Shown: in pieces, positions 1-10,202 of the stretch
How the letters are laid out: each line of letters opens with the position of its first letter
Position numbering within the stretch: position 1 is the first letter of the stretch
Source: Methylovirgula sp. 4M-Z18
GTDB taxonomy: Bacteria > Pseudomonadota > Alphaproteobacteria > Rhizobiales > Beijerinckiaceae
Direction: 5' to 3'
DNA: 64,000 bases
Assembly: GCF_037890675.1 (NCBI RefSeq)
Contig: NZ_CP149574.1
Coordinates: 496,001-560,000 of the forward strand
Program-made: the position numbers and the translations under genes
The notes under the pieces: generated by a model
Databases searched by the model: none
Seen by the model: the letters and a program-made list of their open reading frames with translations, nothing else
What the model was told of the DNA's origin: nothing

Positions 1-83
1 ATTTATTCATCGCTGTATTTACTGGAAAGTCGCATTTGGCTGGGATCCTTCCCAAAGGATGAAAAATTCGGCAAAGTGGTCTC

Positions 84-2042
84 GTGAAGTTTGCGTTGTA
101 CAAAAAGCGTTTTGTCCCTTTGACCTTGCGCATCCTATTGTCAGGCTCGGCCTTGTTCAGTGGGGTCGGGCGGGCCGATGCTTTTGACTTTTTTGGCCTC
201 TGGCCGAGCGAGAAGCCTCCCGCCATCAACGCCCAATCCTTGCCGTATCAAGTCACCTTCACCTGCCAGGATTGTTCGGGCACGACCAACCAGGCACTGC
301 AGGACGCCTCCAACACCTACAAATTGCGGCAGGAGCCCCCGCTCGACGGCGATTCGCTGATCCGCCGGGCGACGCAGGACCTGCCGCGCCTGCTCGACGC
401 CATGTGGGGCGCCGGCTATTACAATGCAAATGTGCATGTCGAGATCGCCAATGTGGCGGTGGCCCTCGACGACAAAGGCAGCGACCGGGCGGCCAAAGTC
501 GCCGAAACCATGCGTAACGCCGCCCTCGTGCCGGTGACGTTCGTCGTCGATCCCGGCCCGCTGTTCAAACTGGGCGATGTGAAAATTTACGATTCGCACA
601 CCAATGCGCCGGTCGCCCCGGATCTGCTGCCGAAGCGCATCGACAATCTGTCGCGCGGCGCCCCCGCAAGCGCTAATGAGATCCGCAGCGCGCAGGCGCA
701 GATCATCGACTACATGCGCGGCCAATCCCATCCGCTCGCCAAGGTCGTGACCTTACGGCCCGTGGTCAATCACACCACGCAAACCATGGACATCGCGCTT
801 GTCGTCGATCCCGGGCCGCATGCGGGCATCGGCGAGGTCACCGTCACGGGCACCAAGGATCTCGATCCGGGCGTCGTGAAGTCCTTCATCTACCTCACCC
901 GCGGCGAGGATTATTCGCCGACGCGGCTCGCGGATACGCGCAAGTCGATCGCGCAAATCAAAGCCGTGGGCTCGGTGAAAGTGCGCGACGGCGACGCGCT
1001 CGACAAGGACGGCAATCTGCCAATCTTCGTCGATGTGACCGAGCGCAAGCAGCATGCGGTCGGCGCCTCGGCGCAATATTCGACCATCGATGGCCCGGCG
1101 GTCGCAACCTATTGGGAACATCGCAATCTGTTCGGTGGCGGCGAAACGCTGCGCTTCGATCTGGGCGGTGGCTATACGGTGAAAAGCGGCGAAAAGTGGA
1201 ACGATCCTAACAATCTGACCGGCAAGTTCGCCGTCACGTTCATGAAGCCTGCGCTCTGGGGCACGCGCAACGATTTCGTCTCCAGTCTGACGCTCGCCAA
1301 GGAAGTGACCGATTATTACGACACGCACTACGGCGACGTGACCGCCGGTATCCGCCATCGCTTCAGCGATAAGTTTTGGGTGCAGGCGGCGGGCGAGTAC
1401 GAACAGGGGCAATCGCACGATATTTTAGGCAAGCTCGATTACAAGCTCGTCGGCGTGCCCGTGTCGGCCAATTACGATACGACCGACAATCTGCTCGATC
1501 CCACGAGAGGCGTCAAAGTGTCGGTCTCGACCGCACCCTATCTTCAAGCCTTGGGGTCGAGCATCAACCTTTTACAAAGCAAGGCGCAGGCCTCGACCTA
1601 TTATGCGTTCGACGATGAGGCGCGGTACATCCTGGCGGGACGTGTCGCGGCCGGATCGCTCGTTGGCGCGGATATTGGCCAGATACCGGATGACCGGCGC
1701 TTCTTCGCCGGTGGCGCCGGATCGGTGCGGGGCTATAAATACCGCTCGCTCAGCCCCGAATTCGCCGACACGCCGATCGGCGGCCGCTCGCTGTTCGAGT
1801 CTTCCGTCGAGGCCCGCATCAAGATCACCGACACGATCGGCATCGTACCGTTTTTCGACGCGGGCGGGGCCTTCTCGTCGTCCTATCCCGATTTCAAGGA
1901 GCCGGTCTATTATGCGGTTGGTCTCGGCTTGCGCTACTATACGTCCATCGGCCCGATCCGTCTGGATGTTGCCACGCCTTTGAAATCCGCGCCCGGGAGC
2001 AAGCCGGTCGCCGTCTATATCGGGATAGGACAGTCCTTCTGA
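84..2042 (+). CDS. tamA: TamA-like outer-membrane assembly protein (BamA/Omp85 superfamily)
   Basis: 652 aa with a GTG start. It begins with a basic, hydrophobic signal peptide (about residues 1-33, ending near GRADA). Roughly residues 50-320 form the POTRA-like periplasmic part, and the C-terminal 330 residues form a beta-barrel ending in Phe (GIGQSF), as expected for Omp85 proteins. The barrel contains the conserved segment FFAGGAGSVRGYKYRSL, the VRGY loop that projects into the barrel lumen. TamA is known to work with inner-membrane-anchored TamB in inserting autotransporters and moving lipids to the outer membrane. The stop overlaps the start of the next gene (TGATG), so the pair is translationally coupled. 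The presence of TamB downstream argues for TamA rather than BamA. Confidence 0.93.
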   Translation: MKFALYKKRFVPLTLRILLSGSALFSGVGRADAFDFFGLWPSEKPPAINAQSLPYQVTFTCQDCSGTTNQALQDASNTYKLRQEPPLDGDSLIRRATQDLPRLLDAMWGAGYYNANVHVEIANVAVALDDKGSDRAAKVAETMRNAALVPVTFVVDPGPLFKLGDVKIYDSHTNAPVAPDLLPKRIDNLSRGAPASANEIRSAQAQIIDYMRGQSHPLAKVVTLRPVVNHTTQTMDIALVVDPGPHAGIGEVTVTGTKDLDPGVVKSFIYLTRGEDYSPTRLADTRKSIAQIKAVGSVKVRDGDALDKDGNLPIFVDVTERKQHAVGASAQYSTIDGPAVATYWEHRNLFGGGETLRFDLGGGYTVKSGEKWNDPNNLTGKFAVTFMKPALWGTRNDFVSSLTLAKEVTDYYDTHYGDVTAGIRHRFSDKFWVQAAGEYEQGQSHDILGKLDYKLVGVPVSANYDTTDNLLDPTRGVKVSVSTAPYLQALGSSINLLQSKAQASTYYAFDDEARYILAGRVAAGSLVGADIGQIPDDRRFFAGGAGSVRGYKYRSLSPEFADTPIGGRSLFESSVEARIKITDTIGIVPFFDAGGAFSSSYPDFKEPVYYAVGLGLRYYTSIGPIRLDVATPLKSAPGSKPVAVYIGIGQSF

Positions 2043-5000
2043 TGCGCGCCTGGCTTCGCATATTGTCATTCATTGCCTGCGGCTTGAGCGCTCTGGCGTT
2101 GATCATCTATGCCCATGTCGGCCATGCGGAAGACAAGGGGATTCTGGCCGATCTCATTTCCAAGGCTTTGTCGTCGCCCGGCATGCAGGTCAGCGTCGGC
2201 TCGGTGGATGGCGCGTTATCGTCCGATGCGACCATTCACGACATTACGATCGCCGATAAGGACGGGGTCTGGCTGCGGCTCGATCAGGCGCGCCTCATCT
2301 GGACGCGTACCGCTTTGTTCAGCCGCCGCCTCGAGGTCAACACGCTCGAAATCGGCAAGCTCGAGATCAGCCGCAAACCGGTCCCGTCCGGCGAGGCGCC
2401 GCCCCCGAGTGCCGACAATAGCGGGCCGTTGCTGCCCGAGTTGCCGGTGAAGGTCGAAATCCAGAAATTCGCTCTGCACGAATTGAGTCTTGGCGAACCG
2501 ATCCTGGGCACTGCAGCGAAACTTAGCGCCGATGGCAAAGCAAGCTTGGGAGATCCATCCGAAGGGCTCAATCTCGATTTTCACACCCGCCGTCTCGACG
2601 CGCCGGGGGCGATCGATTTGTCACTGGCCTATGTGCCGAAGACGAAAAACCTCAACCTGCAGCTCAAGGCCGACGAACCTGCCAGCGGGCTGATCGCGCG
2701 CGTCGCCAATCTGCCCGGTCTGCCGCCGGTCGACCTCGACGTCGAAGGCAACGGGCCGCTCGACAATTTCAATTCCAAATTGCAATTCAATGCCGGTCCG
2801 GACATCGGCGCCGACGGCGCGTTGCAAATGCAGCGGCAAGGGGCGGGGCGGCAGCTCGGGCTGAATTTGAATGCGCGGATCGAGGGCCTGGTGCCGGGTC
2901 CCGTCGCGCCGATCTTTTCCGGCACGACGCAAATGACAGGGACGGTTGGCATCGGCGACGACAATTCCGTTTCGCTCGACAATGTCGCGCTCGTCGCCAA
3001 GCTGGCGCGGCTCGACATCGGCGGCCATGTCGGTGCGGACAAATCCCTGGATATGAAAGTCTCGATCCGTGCGGTGCCGCAAGCCGACGGCACGGCGCGC
3101 GTCCAGAACGTCAGCGTCGGCACGTTCAATGTCGATCTCCTGGCTAAGGGCACGTTGACGCAGCCCAATCTCGCGCTTGCGGTCAAGCTGGTGGATGCGC
3201 AACTCCCCGCCGGCCGTATCGGCAATTTCGAGGGCAATGTCGCGGTTGCGCCAAACGGTGCGCTTAACGACACGCAAACGCAACTCGCGTTGAGCGTCGA
3301 TGCGCAGGCGCAAGACGTGCGCTTGAGCGATCCGGCGCTGGCGAGCGCCGTCGGCGACGGCTTCGCGCTCACGGTGCGTGGCACGAGCGGGCTCGACGGG
3401 CAGGGCAATTATCCGACCGTTCATGCCGAAGGGCAGACATTCGCTTTCAATTATGCGGGGCAACTTGGTCCCAAAACCATTGCGGGGCAAGCCGATCTCA
3501 CGCTTGCGGATCTCAAAAGATTTGCCGCGCTCAGCGGCGTGAAACTCGAAGGCAATGCCAATCTGCATGTCAATGTCTCGGGCTCACCGCAGGATCAGCA
3601 GATCAATGCGGCGCTTTCGGGCGATCTCAACAAATTCGGTACCGGCATTGTCCCACTCGACGGTCTGACAGCCGGCCATGTCGCTCTCAGTGGCGCGGTG
3701 AAGCAAATTCCAGATGGCGGTTTTGGCTTCGATAATCTTCAGATCAACGGGACCCATGTCAGCGTGGTGCTCGACGGCGTTGCGAGCCGGAAAGCGGCCA
3801 ATCTGAAAGGCCAAATCAACATTCCCGATCTGAAATATGCCGATGCGCGCCTGACTGGCGCGGCGGCGATCGAGGGAAATCTGACCGGCACGCTCGATAA
3901 GCCGGATGCCGATGGACATATCATTCTCAACAATGTCGCCGCGTCCGGCCGCACGATCCCGCATCTCGCGCTGAACGGCACGGCGAAGGATTTGACCGGT
4001 GCGCTGCAGGCACAAGTCGCCGTCGAGGGGCAGGTCGACAGGCGTCCCGCGCAAGGCGGCTTCAACCTGTCGCGACTGCCTGACGGTGGGTGGCGACTGG
4101 CCAACAGCGACATTGCCATTGGCTCGGTGTCGATCAAGGGCGGCATTGATCTGTCCGCGCAGAACTTGGCCAATGGCCATTTGGTTCTCGCGGCCGGCGA
4201 TCTTGACGATCTCTCGGCGCTGGCGCTGCAAGAGCTGAGCGGTAGTTTCAATGCAGATGTGACGCTGCAGGGCGGTGCCGATGGCCAAGCCGTCGCGCTG
4301 GTCGCGACCGGCTCTAGCATTCGCGCCGCGACGATGAGCCTGAACAAGCTCAATGCCAATCTGCATGTCTCGGATGCCTATCGCAATCCGCTGGTCGATG
4401 GCACATTGGAGGTCGATGCCGCCAGCGTCGGCACCAACACGATTTCAAAAGTCCGGTTCGAGTCGAAGAGCGCCAACAGCGGGTCCGATTTCTCGCTCAG
4501 CGCGGCGGCGCTCGGATTTGATTTGAACGGACGTGGCCGGTTGTCGGTCGGAGCGCAGAAACGCCTTGATTTGCAAGCCTTTTCGGCCAAGCGTGGCGGC
4601 AAACAGATTGCGCTCACCGGGCCGGCGACGTTCACGCTGATCGATCAGGGTGTCGATATCAAGGGCCTCTCCATCGGTGCGGATGGCGGGCGCATCACGG
4701 TCGAGGGGCAAGCGGGCAATAGGCTCAACCTCAATGTCGCGATCAAGGCCGTGCCGATGTCGGTCGCCGATATTGCCGCGCCGAATCTTGGCCTCTCCGG
4801 CACGCTCGACGGCGATGCGCGCATTGGCGGCGCCCCGGCTGCACTTGCCGGAGACTGGCGCATTCATCTTGCGAATTTCTCGGCGCCGCAACTCAAGCAA
4901 AATGGTCTGCCGGCGCTCGACATTGCGGGCTCCGGCCGTTTGAGTGGCGATAATACGAGCGTCGATGCGAAGATCAATGCCGGTGCGGCAGGCACGATCG

Positions 5001-6343
5001 CCATCAATGGCCGAGCGCCGCTCGCGGCGACGGGTTCCTTCGATCTGCGCGTGAAGGGCACGCTCGATGCGGCGGTCGCCAATAGAAAACTTTCGGTGAA
5101 TGGTCAGAATGTTTCCGGCAAGCTGACGATCGATGCGAATGTGACGGGCACCATTGCCGCGCCGAAAGTGTCAGGCTCTGCAGTGATGAGCGGCGGCGCG
5201 TTCAACGATCCGACCAACGGTATCGCGCTCAGCAATATCGATGCGAAGATCAGTGCAACCGGCGACACGATCCGCATCGAGAAGATCAGCGCCGCGACGA
5301 AGAACAACGGCACGCTCTCGATCGACGGCCAGGTCAAGCTCGCGCCGGACGCCGGCTTCCCGGGACAGATCAATATTCACGGACAGCATGCGCAACTCGT
5401 GTCGAACGATCTGGCGACAGCCGTTGCCAATCTGAATCTGCAGCTTTCCGGCGCGTTGGCGCAAAGCCCGAAAATTTCGGGGCGCGTCGATATTCTCTCG
5501 CTCGATGTGACCGTGCCGGAGCGTCTGCCGATCGGTCTCGGCCCGTTGCCGGACACGAAGCATATCGGCGCGACCGGATCGGCGGCGCAGCGCTTGGCGA
5601 TTAAGCGGCGAGAGGCCAAGCACGGCAAGGCGCAGCCGCCGTTCGACGCGGACATCTCGATCGACGTGAATGCGCCGAGCCATATTTTCGTGCGCGGTCG
5701 CGGCATCGATGCGGAACTCGGCGGTGATCTCAAATTGACCGGGCGTCTCGCCAATCTTTCGGCGGTGGGCGGCTTCGAAATGCGGCGCGGCGTTCTGAAT
5801 GTTCTGGGCCAGCGGCTCGATTTCACGCGCGGCAAACTGACCTTCGCGGGCGGGCTCATTCCGGAGCTTGATTTTGTCGCGGAGACCAAGACCTCCGACA
5901 TCACCGCCCAGATCAATGTCACCGGCGAGGCCGATCAGCCGTCCTTCAGTTTCTCGTCGAGCCCCGAACTGCCGCAGGACGAAATCCTGTCGCGCATTCT
6001 GTTCGAAAAGGCATCGGGCGGTCTTTCGCCGGTTCAGGCGCTGCAGCTCGCCAGCGCGCTCGCCGAATTCACCGGCAATGGCGGGCCCGGCGTGTTCGAA
6101 CGAACCCGCAAGGCGCTTGGCGTCGATTCACTCGATGTGCAGACGGGTAACAGCGGCGCGCCGGCGGTCGGCGCATCGCGCTATATCAGCCGCAACATTA
6201 GCGTGGGCGTGACGACCGGCGTCAAGCCATCCGACAGCGGCGTGAGCGTGAAGATGGATGTGACGAAACACATCAAACTGCAGGGCGGGGCCGGCGCCGA
6301 TGGCAGCACCTCGGTCGGTGTTGGAACCGAGTGGGAATATTGA
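2042..6343 (+). CDS. tamB: TamB-like translocation/assembly module protein (DUF490)
   Basis: 1433 aa. An N-terminal hydrophobic anchor (about residues 3-28) is followed by a very long run of short, repetitive beta-rich segments of the AsmA/TamB bridge type. The C-terminal TamB domain (about residues 1080-1433) contains ELPQDEILSRILFEKASGG and ends in WEY, resembling an outer-membrane targeting end. Such proteins span the periplasm as a hydrophobic groove that carries lipids and supports TamA. The ATG overlaps the tamA stop. The length is usual for alphaproteobacterial TamB. The gene ends 38 bases before a convergent ABC-F gene. Confidence 0.93.
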   Translation: MRAWLRILSFIACGLSALALIIYAHVGHAEDKGILADLISKALSSPGMQVSVGSVDGALSSDATIHDITIADKDGVWLRLDQARLIWTRTALFSRRLEVNTLEIGKLEISRKPVPSGEAPPPSADNSGPLLPELPVKVEIQKFALHELSLGEPILGTAAKLSADGKASLGDPSEGLNLDFHTRRLDAPGAIDLSLAYVPKTKNLNLQLKADEPASGLIARVANLPGLPPVDLDVEGNGPLDNFNSKLQFNAGPDIGADGALQMQRQGAGRQLGLNLNARIEGLVPGPVAPIFSGTTQMTGTVGIGDDNSVSLDNVALVAKLARLDIGGHVGADKSLDMKVSIRAVPQADGTARVQNVSVGTFNVDLLAKGTLTQPNLALAVKLVDAQLPAGRIGNFEGNVAVAPNGALNDTQTQLALSVDAQAQDVRLSDPALASAVGDGFALTVRGTSGLDGQGNYPTVHAEGQTFAFNYAGQLGPKTIAGQADLTLADLKRFAALSGVKLEGNANLHVNVSGSPQDQQINAALSGDLNKFGTGIVPLDGLTAGHVALSGAVKQIPDGGFGFDNLQINGTHVSVVLDGVASRKAANLKGQINIPDLKYADARLTGAAAIEGNLTGTLDKPDADGHIILNNVAASGRTIPHLALNGTAKDLTGALQAQVAVEGQVDRRPAQGGFNLSRLPDGGWRLANSDIAIGSVSIKGGIDLSAQNLANGHLVLAAGDLDDLSALALQELSGSFNADVTLQGGADGQAVALVATGSSIRAATMSLNKLNANLHVSDAYRNPLVDGTLEVDAASVGTNTISKVRFESKSANSGSDFSLSAAALGFDLNGRGRLSVGAQKRLDLQAFSAKRGGKQIALTGPATFTLIDQGVDIKGLSIGADGGRITVEGQAGNRLNLNVAIKAVPMSVADIAAPNLGLSGTLDGDARIGGAPAALAGDWRIHLANFSAPQLKQNGLPALDIAGSGRLSGDNTSVDAKINAGAAGTIAINGRAPLAATGSFDLRVKGTLDAAVANRKLSVNGQNVSGKLTIDANVTGTIAAPKVSGSAVMSGGAFNDPTNGIALSNIDAKISATGDTIRIEKISAATKNNGTLSIDGQVKLAPDAGFPGQINIHGQHAQLVSNDLATAVANLNLQLSGALAQSPKISGRVDILSLDVTVPERLPIGLGPLPDTKHIGATGSAAQRLAIKRREAKHGKAQPPFDADISIDVNAPSHIFVRGRGIDAELGGDLKLTGRLANLSAVGGFEMRRGVLNVLGQRLDFTRGKLTFAGGLIPELDFVAETKTSDITAQINVTGEADQPSFSFSSSPELPQDEILSRILFEKASGGLSPVQALQLASALAEFTGNGGPGVFERTRKALGVDSLDVQTGNSGAPAVGASRYISRNISVGVTTGVKPSDSGVSVKMDVTKHIKLQGGAGADGSTSVGVGTEWEY

Positions 6344-6381
6344 GCTGAACGGGCCGCAGCCTGGAAGGCGGCGGTCCATTC

Positions 6382-8196
6382 CTACCCTTCAATCTCCTCG
6401 CGCAGCAATTCGAGCTCGAGCCATTCGTCTTCGCATTTTGCAAGCTCGGCTTCCGCCGCAACGAAAGCTTGGGTCGCCTTGTCGAAGGCGGCGGGATCGC
6501 GGCTGTAAAGCGCCGGGTCGTCGAGCTTGGTTTGCAAGGCCGCTTTCAAGGCGCGCAGCTTGTCCATTTTCGCGGGCAAAGTTTCGAGTGCGTGCTTTTC
6601 CTTGAAGGACAGCTTGCGTTTTACTGAACTCTGCGGCTGCGGCTTCTCAAGCTGCGCCGCGGACGCGGTCTCGCGCTGCGGCGTCAAGGCCTGCACCGGC
6701 TGAACGCCATAGCCCCGCTGCGCCACCATGTCGGAATAGCCGCCGGCATATTCGGTCCAGCGGCCATCGCCTTCAGACACGATCACCGAGGTCGCAACCC
6801 GATCGAGAAAATCGCGATCGTGGCTGACGACCAGCACCGTGCCGGAATAATCGCCGATCATTTCCTGCAACAGATCGAGGGTTTCGAGATCGAGATCGTT
6901 GGTCGGTTCGTCGAGCACGAGGAAATTCGACGGCAGGCTGAGGGCGCGGGCGAGGGTCAGGCGACCGCGCTCGCCGCCCGAGAGTTTCCCGACCGGCGTG
7001 CGCGCCTGTTCCGGCGTAAACAGAAAATCGCGCATATAGCCGATGACATGTTTCGGCTGGCCGTTCAAAATCACATTGTCGCTGCCCCCGCCGGTGAGCG
7101 CGTCCTTTAAGGTTGTGTCGGGTGCGAGGCTGGCGCGGCGCTGGTCGAGGGTCGCAAGCTGCAAATTGGCGCCGAGGCGAATTTGGCCGCTGTCGGGCGC
7201 CAAGTCGCCGGTGAGCAGGCGGATCAATGTGGTCTTGCCAGCGCCGTTCGGGCCGATCACGCCGACACGGTCGCCGCGCATGACGCGGGTCGAGAAATCC
7301 TTGACGATCGGACGCGCGCCATAGGCTTTGGCGATTTTTTCCGCATCGACCACCAGAGCGCCGGACGTTTTGCCTTCCGTCACGGTCATCTTGACGTCGC
7401 CGGTGACTCGGCGCTGGTCGCGCACATCCTGGCGCAGTTTGGCGAGACGCTCGAGGCGGCCGACATTGCGCTTGCGCCGCGCAGTGACGCCGTAGCGCAC
7501 CCAATGCTCTTCGTTGACGATCTTGCGGTCGAGCTTGTGCCGCGCGATCTCTTCCTGTTCGAGCACGTCGTCGCGCCAGGCCTCGAAGGCGCCAAAGCCT
7601 TTGTCCAGGCGCCGGGTCGCGCCGCGGTCGAGCCAGATCGTGGCGCGGGTCAGGTCGCTCAAGAAACGCCGGTCATGGCTGATCAGCACCAGGGCCGAGC
7701 GCAGCGATGCGAGTTCGGCTTCGAGCCATTCGATCGCCGGGAGGTCGAGATGGTTGGTCGGCTCGTCGAGCAGCAGAATGTCGGGCTCCGGCGCCAGCAC
7801 GCGCACGAGCGCGGCGCGGCGTGCTTCGCCACCCGACAGGCGGGCCGGATCTTCGTGGCCGCTCAATCCCAATTGTTCGAGGAGATAGGGAACGCGATAG
7901 TGATCGTGCCCGTCGGTCAGGCCGGCTTGCGCATAGGCGAGGGTGGTTGCGAAGCCGGAAAGGTCGGGTTCCTGCGGCAAATAGCGCACGGTGGCGCCAG
8001 GCTGCAAGAAGCGGGTGCCGCCGTCGCTCTCGATTTCGCCGGCGGCGATTTTCAGCAGGGTCGACTTGCCCGACCCGTTGCGGCCCACGAGGCAAATCTT
8101 CTCGCCCGGCGCGACGGAAAATTCCACGCCTTCCAGCAACGGCTTGCCGCCGAGGGTAAGAGTGACGTCCTGAAGCGCGAGAAGGGGCGGGGCCAT
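6382..8196 (-). CDS. ABC-F family ATPase, Uup-like
   Basis: 604 aa from the ATG at 8196, which is preceded by AGGATC at ribosome-binding distance. A longer in-frame reading to 8319 adds low-complexity sequence not expected in the family. Two ABC cassettes are present, with Walker A motifs GRNGSGKST and GPNGAGKTT, signatures LSGGEARRAAL and LSGGERGRLTL, and DEPTNHLDL/DEPTNDLDL Walker B motifs. There is no transmembrane segment. A C-terminal coiled-coil of about 70 residues (LPAKMDKLRALK onward) matches Uup, an ABC-F protein that acts on DNA or ribosome substrates instead of transporting. Convergent with tamB and divergent from pgi. Confidence 0.93.
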   Translation of the reverse strand: MAPPLLALQDVTLTLGGKPLLEGVEFSVAPGEKICLVGRNGSGKSTLLKIAAGEIESDGGTRFLQPGATVRYLPQEPDLSGFATTLAYAQAGLTDGHDHYRVPYLLEQLGLSGHEDPARLSGGEARRAALVRVLAPEPDILLLDEPTNHLDLPAIEWLEAELASLRSALVLISHDRRFLSDLTRATIWLDRGATRRLDKGFGAFEAWRDDVLEQEEIARHKLDRKIVNEEHWVRYGVTARRKRNVGRLERLAKLRQDVRDQRRVTGDVKMTVTEGKTSGALVVDAEKIAKAYGARPIVKDFSTRVMRGDRVGVIGPNGAGKTTLIRLLTGDLAPDSGQIRLGANLQLATLDQRRASLAPDTTLKDALTGGGSDNVILNGQPKHVIGYMRDFLFTPEQARTPVGKLSGGERGRLTLARALSLPSNFLVLDEPTNDLDLETLDLLQEMIGDYSGTVLVVSHDRDFLDRVATSVIVSEGDGRWTEYAGGYSDMVAQRGYGVQPVQALTPQRETASAAQLEKPQPQSSVKRKLSFKEKHALETLPAKMDKLRALKAALQTKLDDPALYSRDPAAFDKATQAFVAAEAELAKCEDEWLELELLREEIEG

Positions 8197-8368
8197 GATG
8201 ATCCTGTTCGAATGCGGCCCACGCTTGCCGCGATTTGCGCCGCAATGCAAGCGCAGGACCGTCATGTGATCGCTAAGTCCGGGCGGGCTGCGGTTTCTGG
8301 CCGCCTTTTCATCGGACACGCTCTATGCTCTAACCCTGTTGCTCTTTTTCTCAACGCAGGTGTCCTTC

Positions 8369-10012
8369 ATGTCCCAGTCAGCCGTTGCCCAAGCCCTCGC
8401 GGCGCTCCGAGCCCATAAGGCCGAGGTTGAAAAGACGCCCCTGGTTCAGCTCTTTGCCGAAAATCCGCAGCGCTTCGCGCAATTCCATGCACGTCTCGAC
8501 GACCTTTGCTTCGATTATTCCAAGCAGCGGGTGACAGCGCAGACATTGGCGCTCCTGCAAGACCTCGCGAAAGCCGCCCAGATCGAGGCGAAGCGCGATG
8601 CCATGTTCGCAGGCCAACATTTCAACACGACCGAGGACCGCGCCGCCCTGCACACGGCGTTGCGCAACTTTTCCGGCAAGCCGGTTCTCGTCGACGGCCA
8701 GGATGTGATGCCCGACGTGCTCGAAGTGCGGGCGCGTGTTGCGGATTTCGCAACAAAGATTCGCGACGGTGTGCTGAAAGGCGCCACCGGCAAGCTCTTC
8801 ACCGATGTGGTCAATATCGGCATCGGCGGCTCCGATCTTGGCCCCGCCATGGCGACGAAAGCTCTCTCGCCCTACGCCCATCCGCGCATCCGCTCGCATT
8901 TCGTATCGAACGTCGACGGCGCCGACATTGCCGACACGCTGAAAGGGCTCGATCCCGCAAGCACCTTGTTCATCGTCGCCTCCAAAACCTTCACCACCTT
9001 GGAGACGATGACGAACGCCCATACGGCGCGCGCCTGGATCGTCAATGCGCTCGGCGAAGCGGCGGCGGGGGATCATTTCGCCGCGGTCTCTACCAATCTG
9101 GCTCTCGTCGCGAAATTCGGCATCGATGCATCGCGCGTCTTCGGCTTCTGGGATTGGGTTGGCGGACGCTATTCCCTGTGGTCGTCGATCGGCCTGCCGA
9201 TCGTCATCGCCATCGGGCCGGAGAATTTCGAACATTTCCTGCGCGGCGCCTATGAGGTCGACACCCATTTCCGCGAGGCGCCGGTGGCGCAGAACATCCC
9301 CATGCTGATGGGCCTGATCGGCGCCTGGTATCGCAACGTCTGGGGCTTCGCGACTCAGGCCGTGATCCCTTACGACCAGCGCATGTCCCGGTTCTCCGCC
9401 TACCTGCAGCAGCTCGACATGGAATCGAACGGCAAATCTGTGCATCGCGACGGCTCGCCGGTGCATGAGAGCACCGGCCCGGTTATCTGGGGCGAGCCGG
9501 GCACCAATGGCCAGCATGCGTTCTTCCAGCTCTTGCACCAGGGCACGGAAGTGGTGCCGATCGATTTTCTTGCCGCCGCCGAACCGACCGATGCCGACCA
9601 GCATCATCATGATCTGCTGATCGCCAATGTGTTCGCCCAAGGTGAAGCCCTGATGCGCGGCCGCACCAAGGCCGAGGTCGAGGCCATTCTGACCAAGCAA
9701 GGCATGGCGGCCGATGCCATTGCGGCGCTTGCGCCGCACAAAGTCTTCCCCGGCAATCGCCCGACGAGCACCTTCCTCTACAAAAAGCTCGATCCGCGCA
9801 TGCTTGGCCGCCTGATCGCCTTTTACGAGCACAAGATTTTCGTCCAGGCGGCGATCTGGGACATCAACCCGTTCGACCAATGGGGCGTCGAACTCGGCAA
9901 GGAACTCGCGTCTCGCCTCGCACCGATCGTCGCCGATGGCGCGGCTTCGACGGCGGCACTGGATTCGTCCACCGCCGGGCTGATCGGCCACATGCGGGCG
10001 TTGCGCAGCTAG
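8369..10012 (+). CDS. pgi: Glucose-6-phosphate isomerase
   Basis: 547 aa from the ATG at 8369; the reading frame also opens 10 codons earlier, but the family starts near MSQSAVAQ. The enzyme interconverts glucose-6-phosphate and fructose-6-phosphate in glycolysis and gluconeogenesis. Family landmarks are [21 protein letters not shown] (phosphate binding), [23 protein letters not shown], and the second signature [12 protein letters not shown] with its catalytic lysine. The length is standard. The start lies about 170 bases from the divergent ABC-F start, so the two share one intergenic promoter region. Confidence 0.97.
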   Translation: MSQSAVAQALAALRAHKAEVEKTPLVQLFAENPQRFAQFHARLDDLCFDYSKQRVTAQTLALLQDLAKAAQIEAKRDAMFAGQHFNTTEDRAALHTALRNFSGKPVLVDGQDVMPDVLEVRARVADFATKIRDGVLKGATGKLFTDVVNIGIGGSDLGPAMATKALSPYAHPRIRSHFVSNVDGADIADTLKGLDPASTLFIVASKTFTTLETMTNAHTARAWIVNALGEAAAGDHFAAVSTNLALVAKFGIDASRVFGFWDWVGGRYSLWSSIGLPIVIAIGPENFEHFLRGAYEVDTHFREAPVAQNIPMLMGLIGAWYRNVWGFATQAVIPYDQRMSRFSAYLQQLDMESNGKSVHRDGSPVHESTGPVIWGEPGTNGQHAFFQLLHQGTEVVPIDFLAAAEPTDADQHHHDLLIANVFAQGEALMRGRTKAEVEAILTKQGMAADAIAALAPHKVFPGNRPTSTFLYKKLDPRMLGRLIAFYEHKIFVQAAIWDINPFDQWGVELGKELASRLAPIVADGAASTAALDSSTAGLIGHMRALRS

Positions 10013-10042
10013 GAGCGGATCGATCTCTACCGCTGCAGGGGT

Positions 10043-10070
10043 ACGAATAGGCTGACCGGAGTCTATTCGT
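10043..10070 (+). terminator. Possible weak terminator hairpin after pgi
   Basis: ACGAATAG at 10043-10050 and CTATTCGT at 10063-10070 form a perfect 8-bp stem with a 12-base loop, 31 bases after the pgi stop. Only a short T stretch follows, so it may be a weak terminator or simply an RNA hairpin. The rest of 10013-10202 shows no gene. Confidence 0.35.
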
Positions 10071-10202
10071 TTACCCAAGAGCGCACGTTCCCTTCATTCC
10101 CTCTTGCCCCAACCTTGTCATGGCGCGAAAGTTGCTATTAGGCTGGAGCAGGAGGCGAAAGCTCACCGTGTGTGGGCTTTCTGACAAAGGGGATGGTTCA
10201 GC

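Noticed and set aside
7183-8418. 411-codon plus-strand frame opposite the ABC-F gene
   Set aside because: Shadow of an ABC-F ATPase with intact Walker motifs.
8378-10078. 566-codon minus-strand frame opposite pgi
   Set aside because: Shadow of pgi, no recognisable motif.
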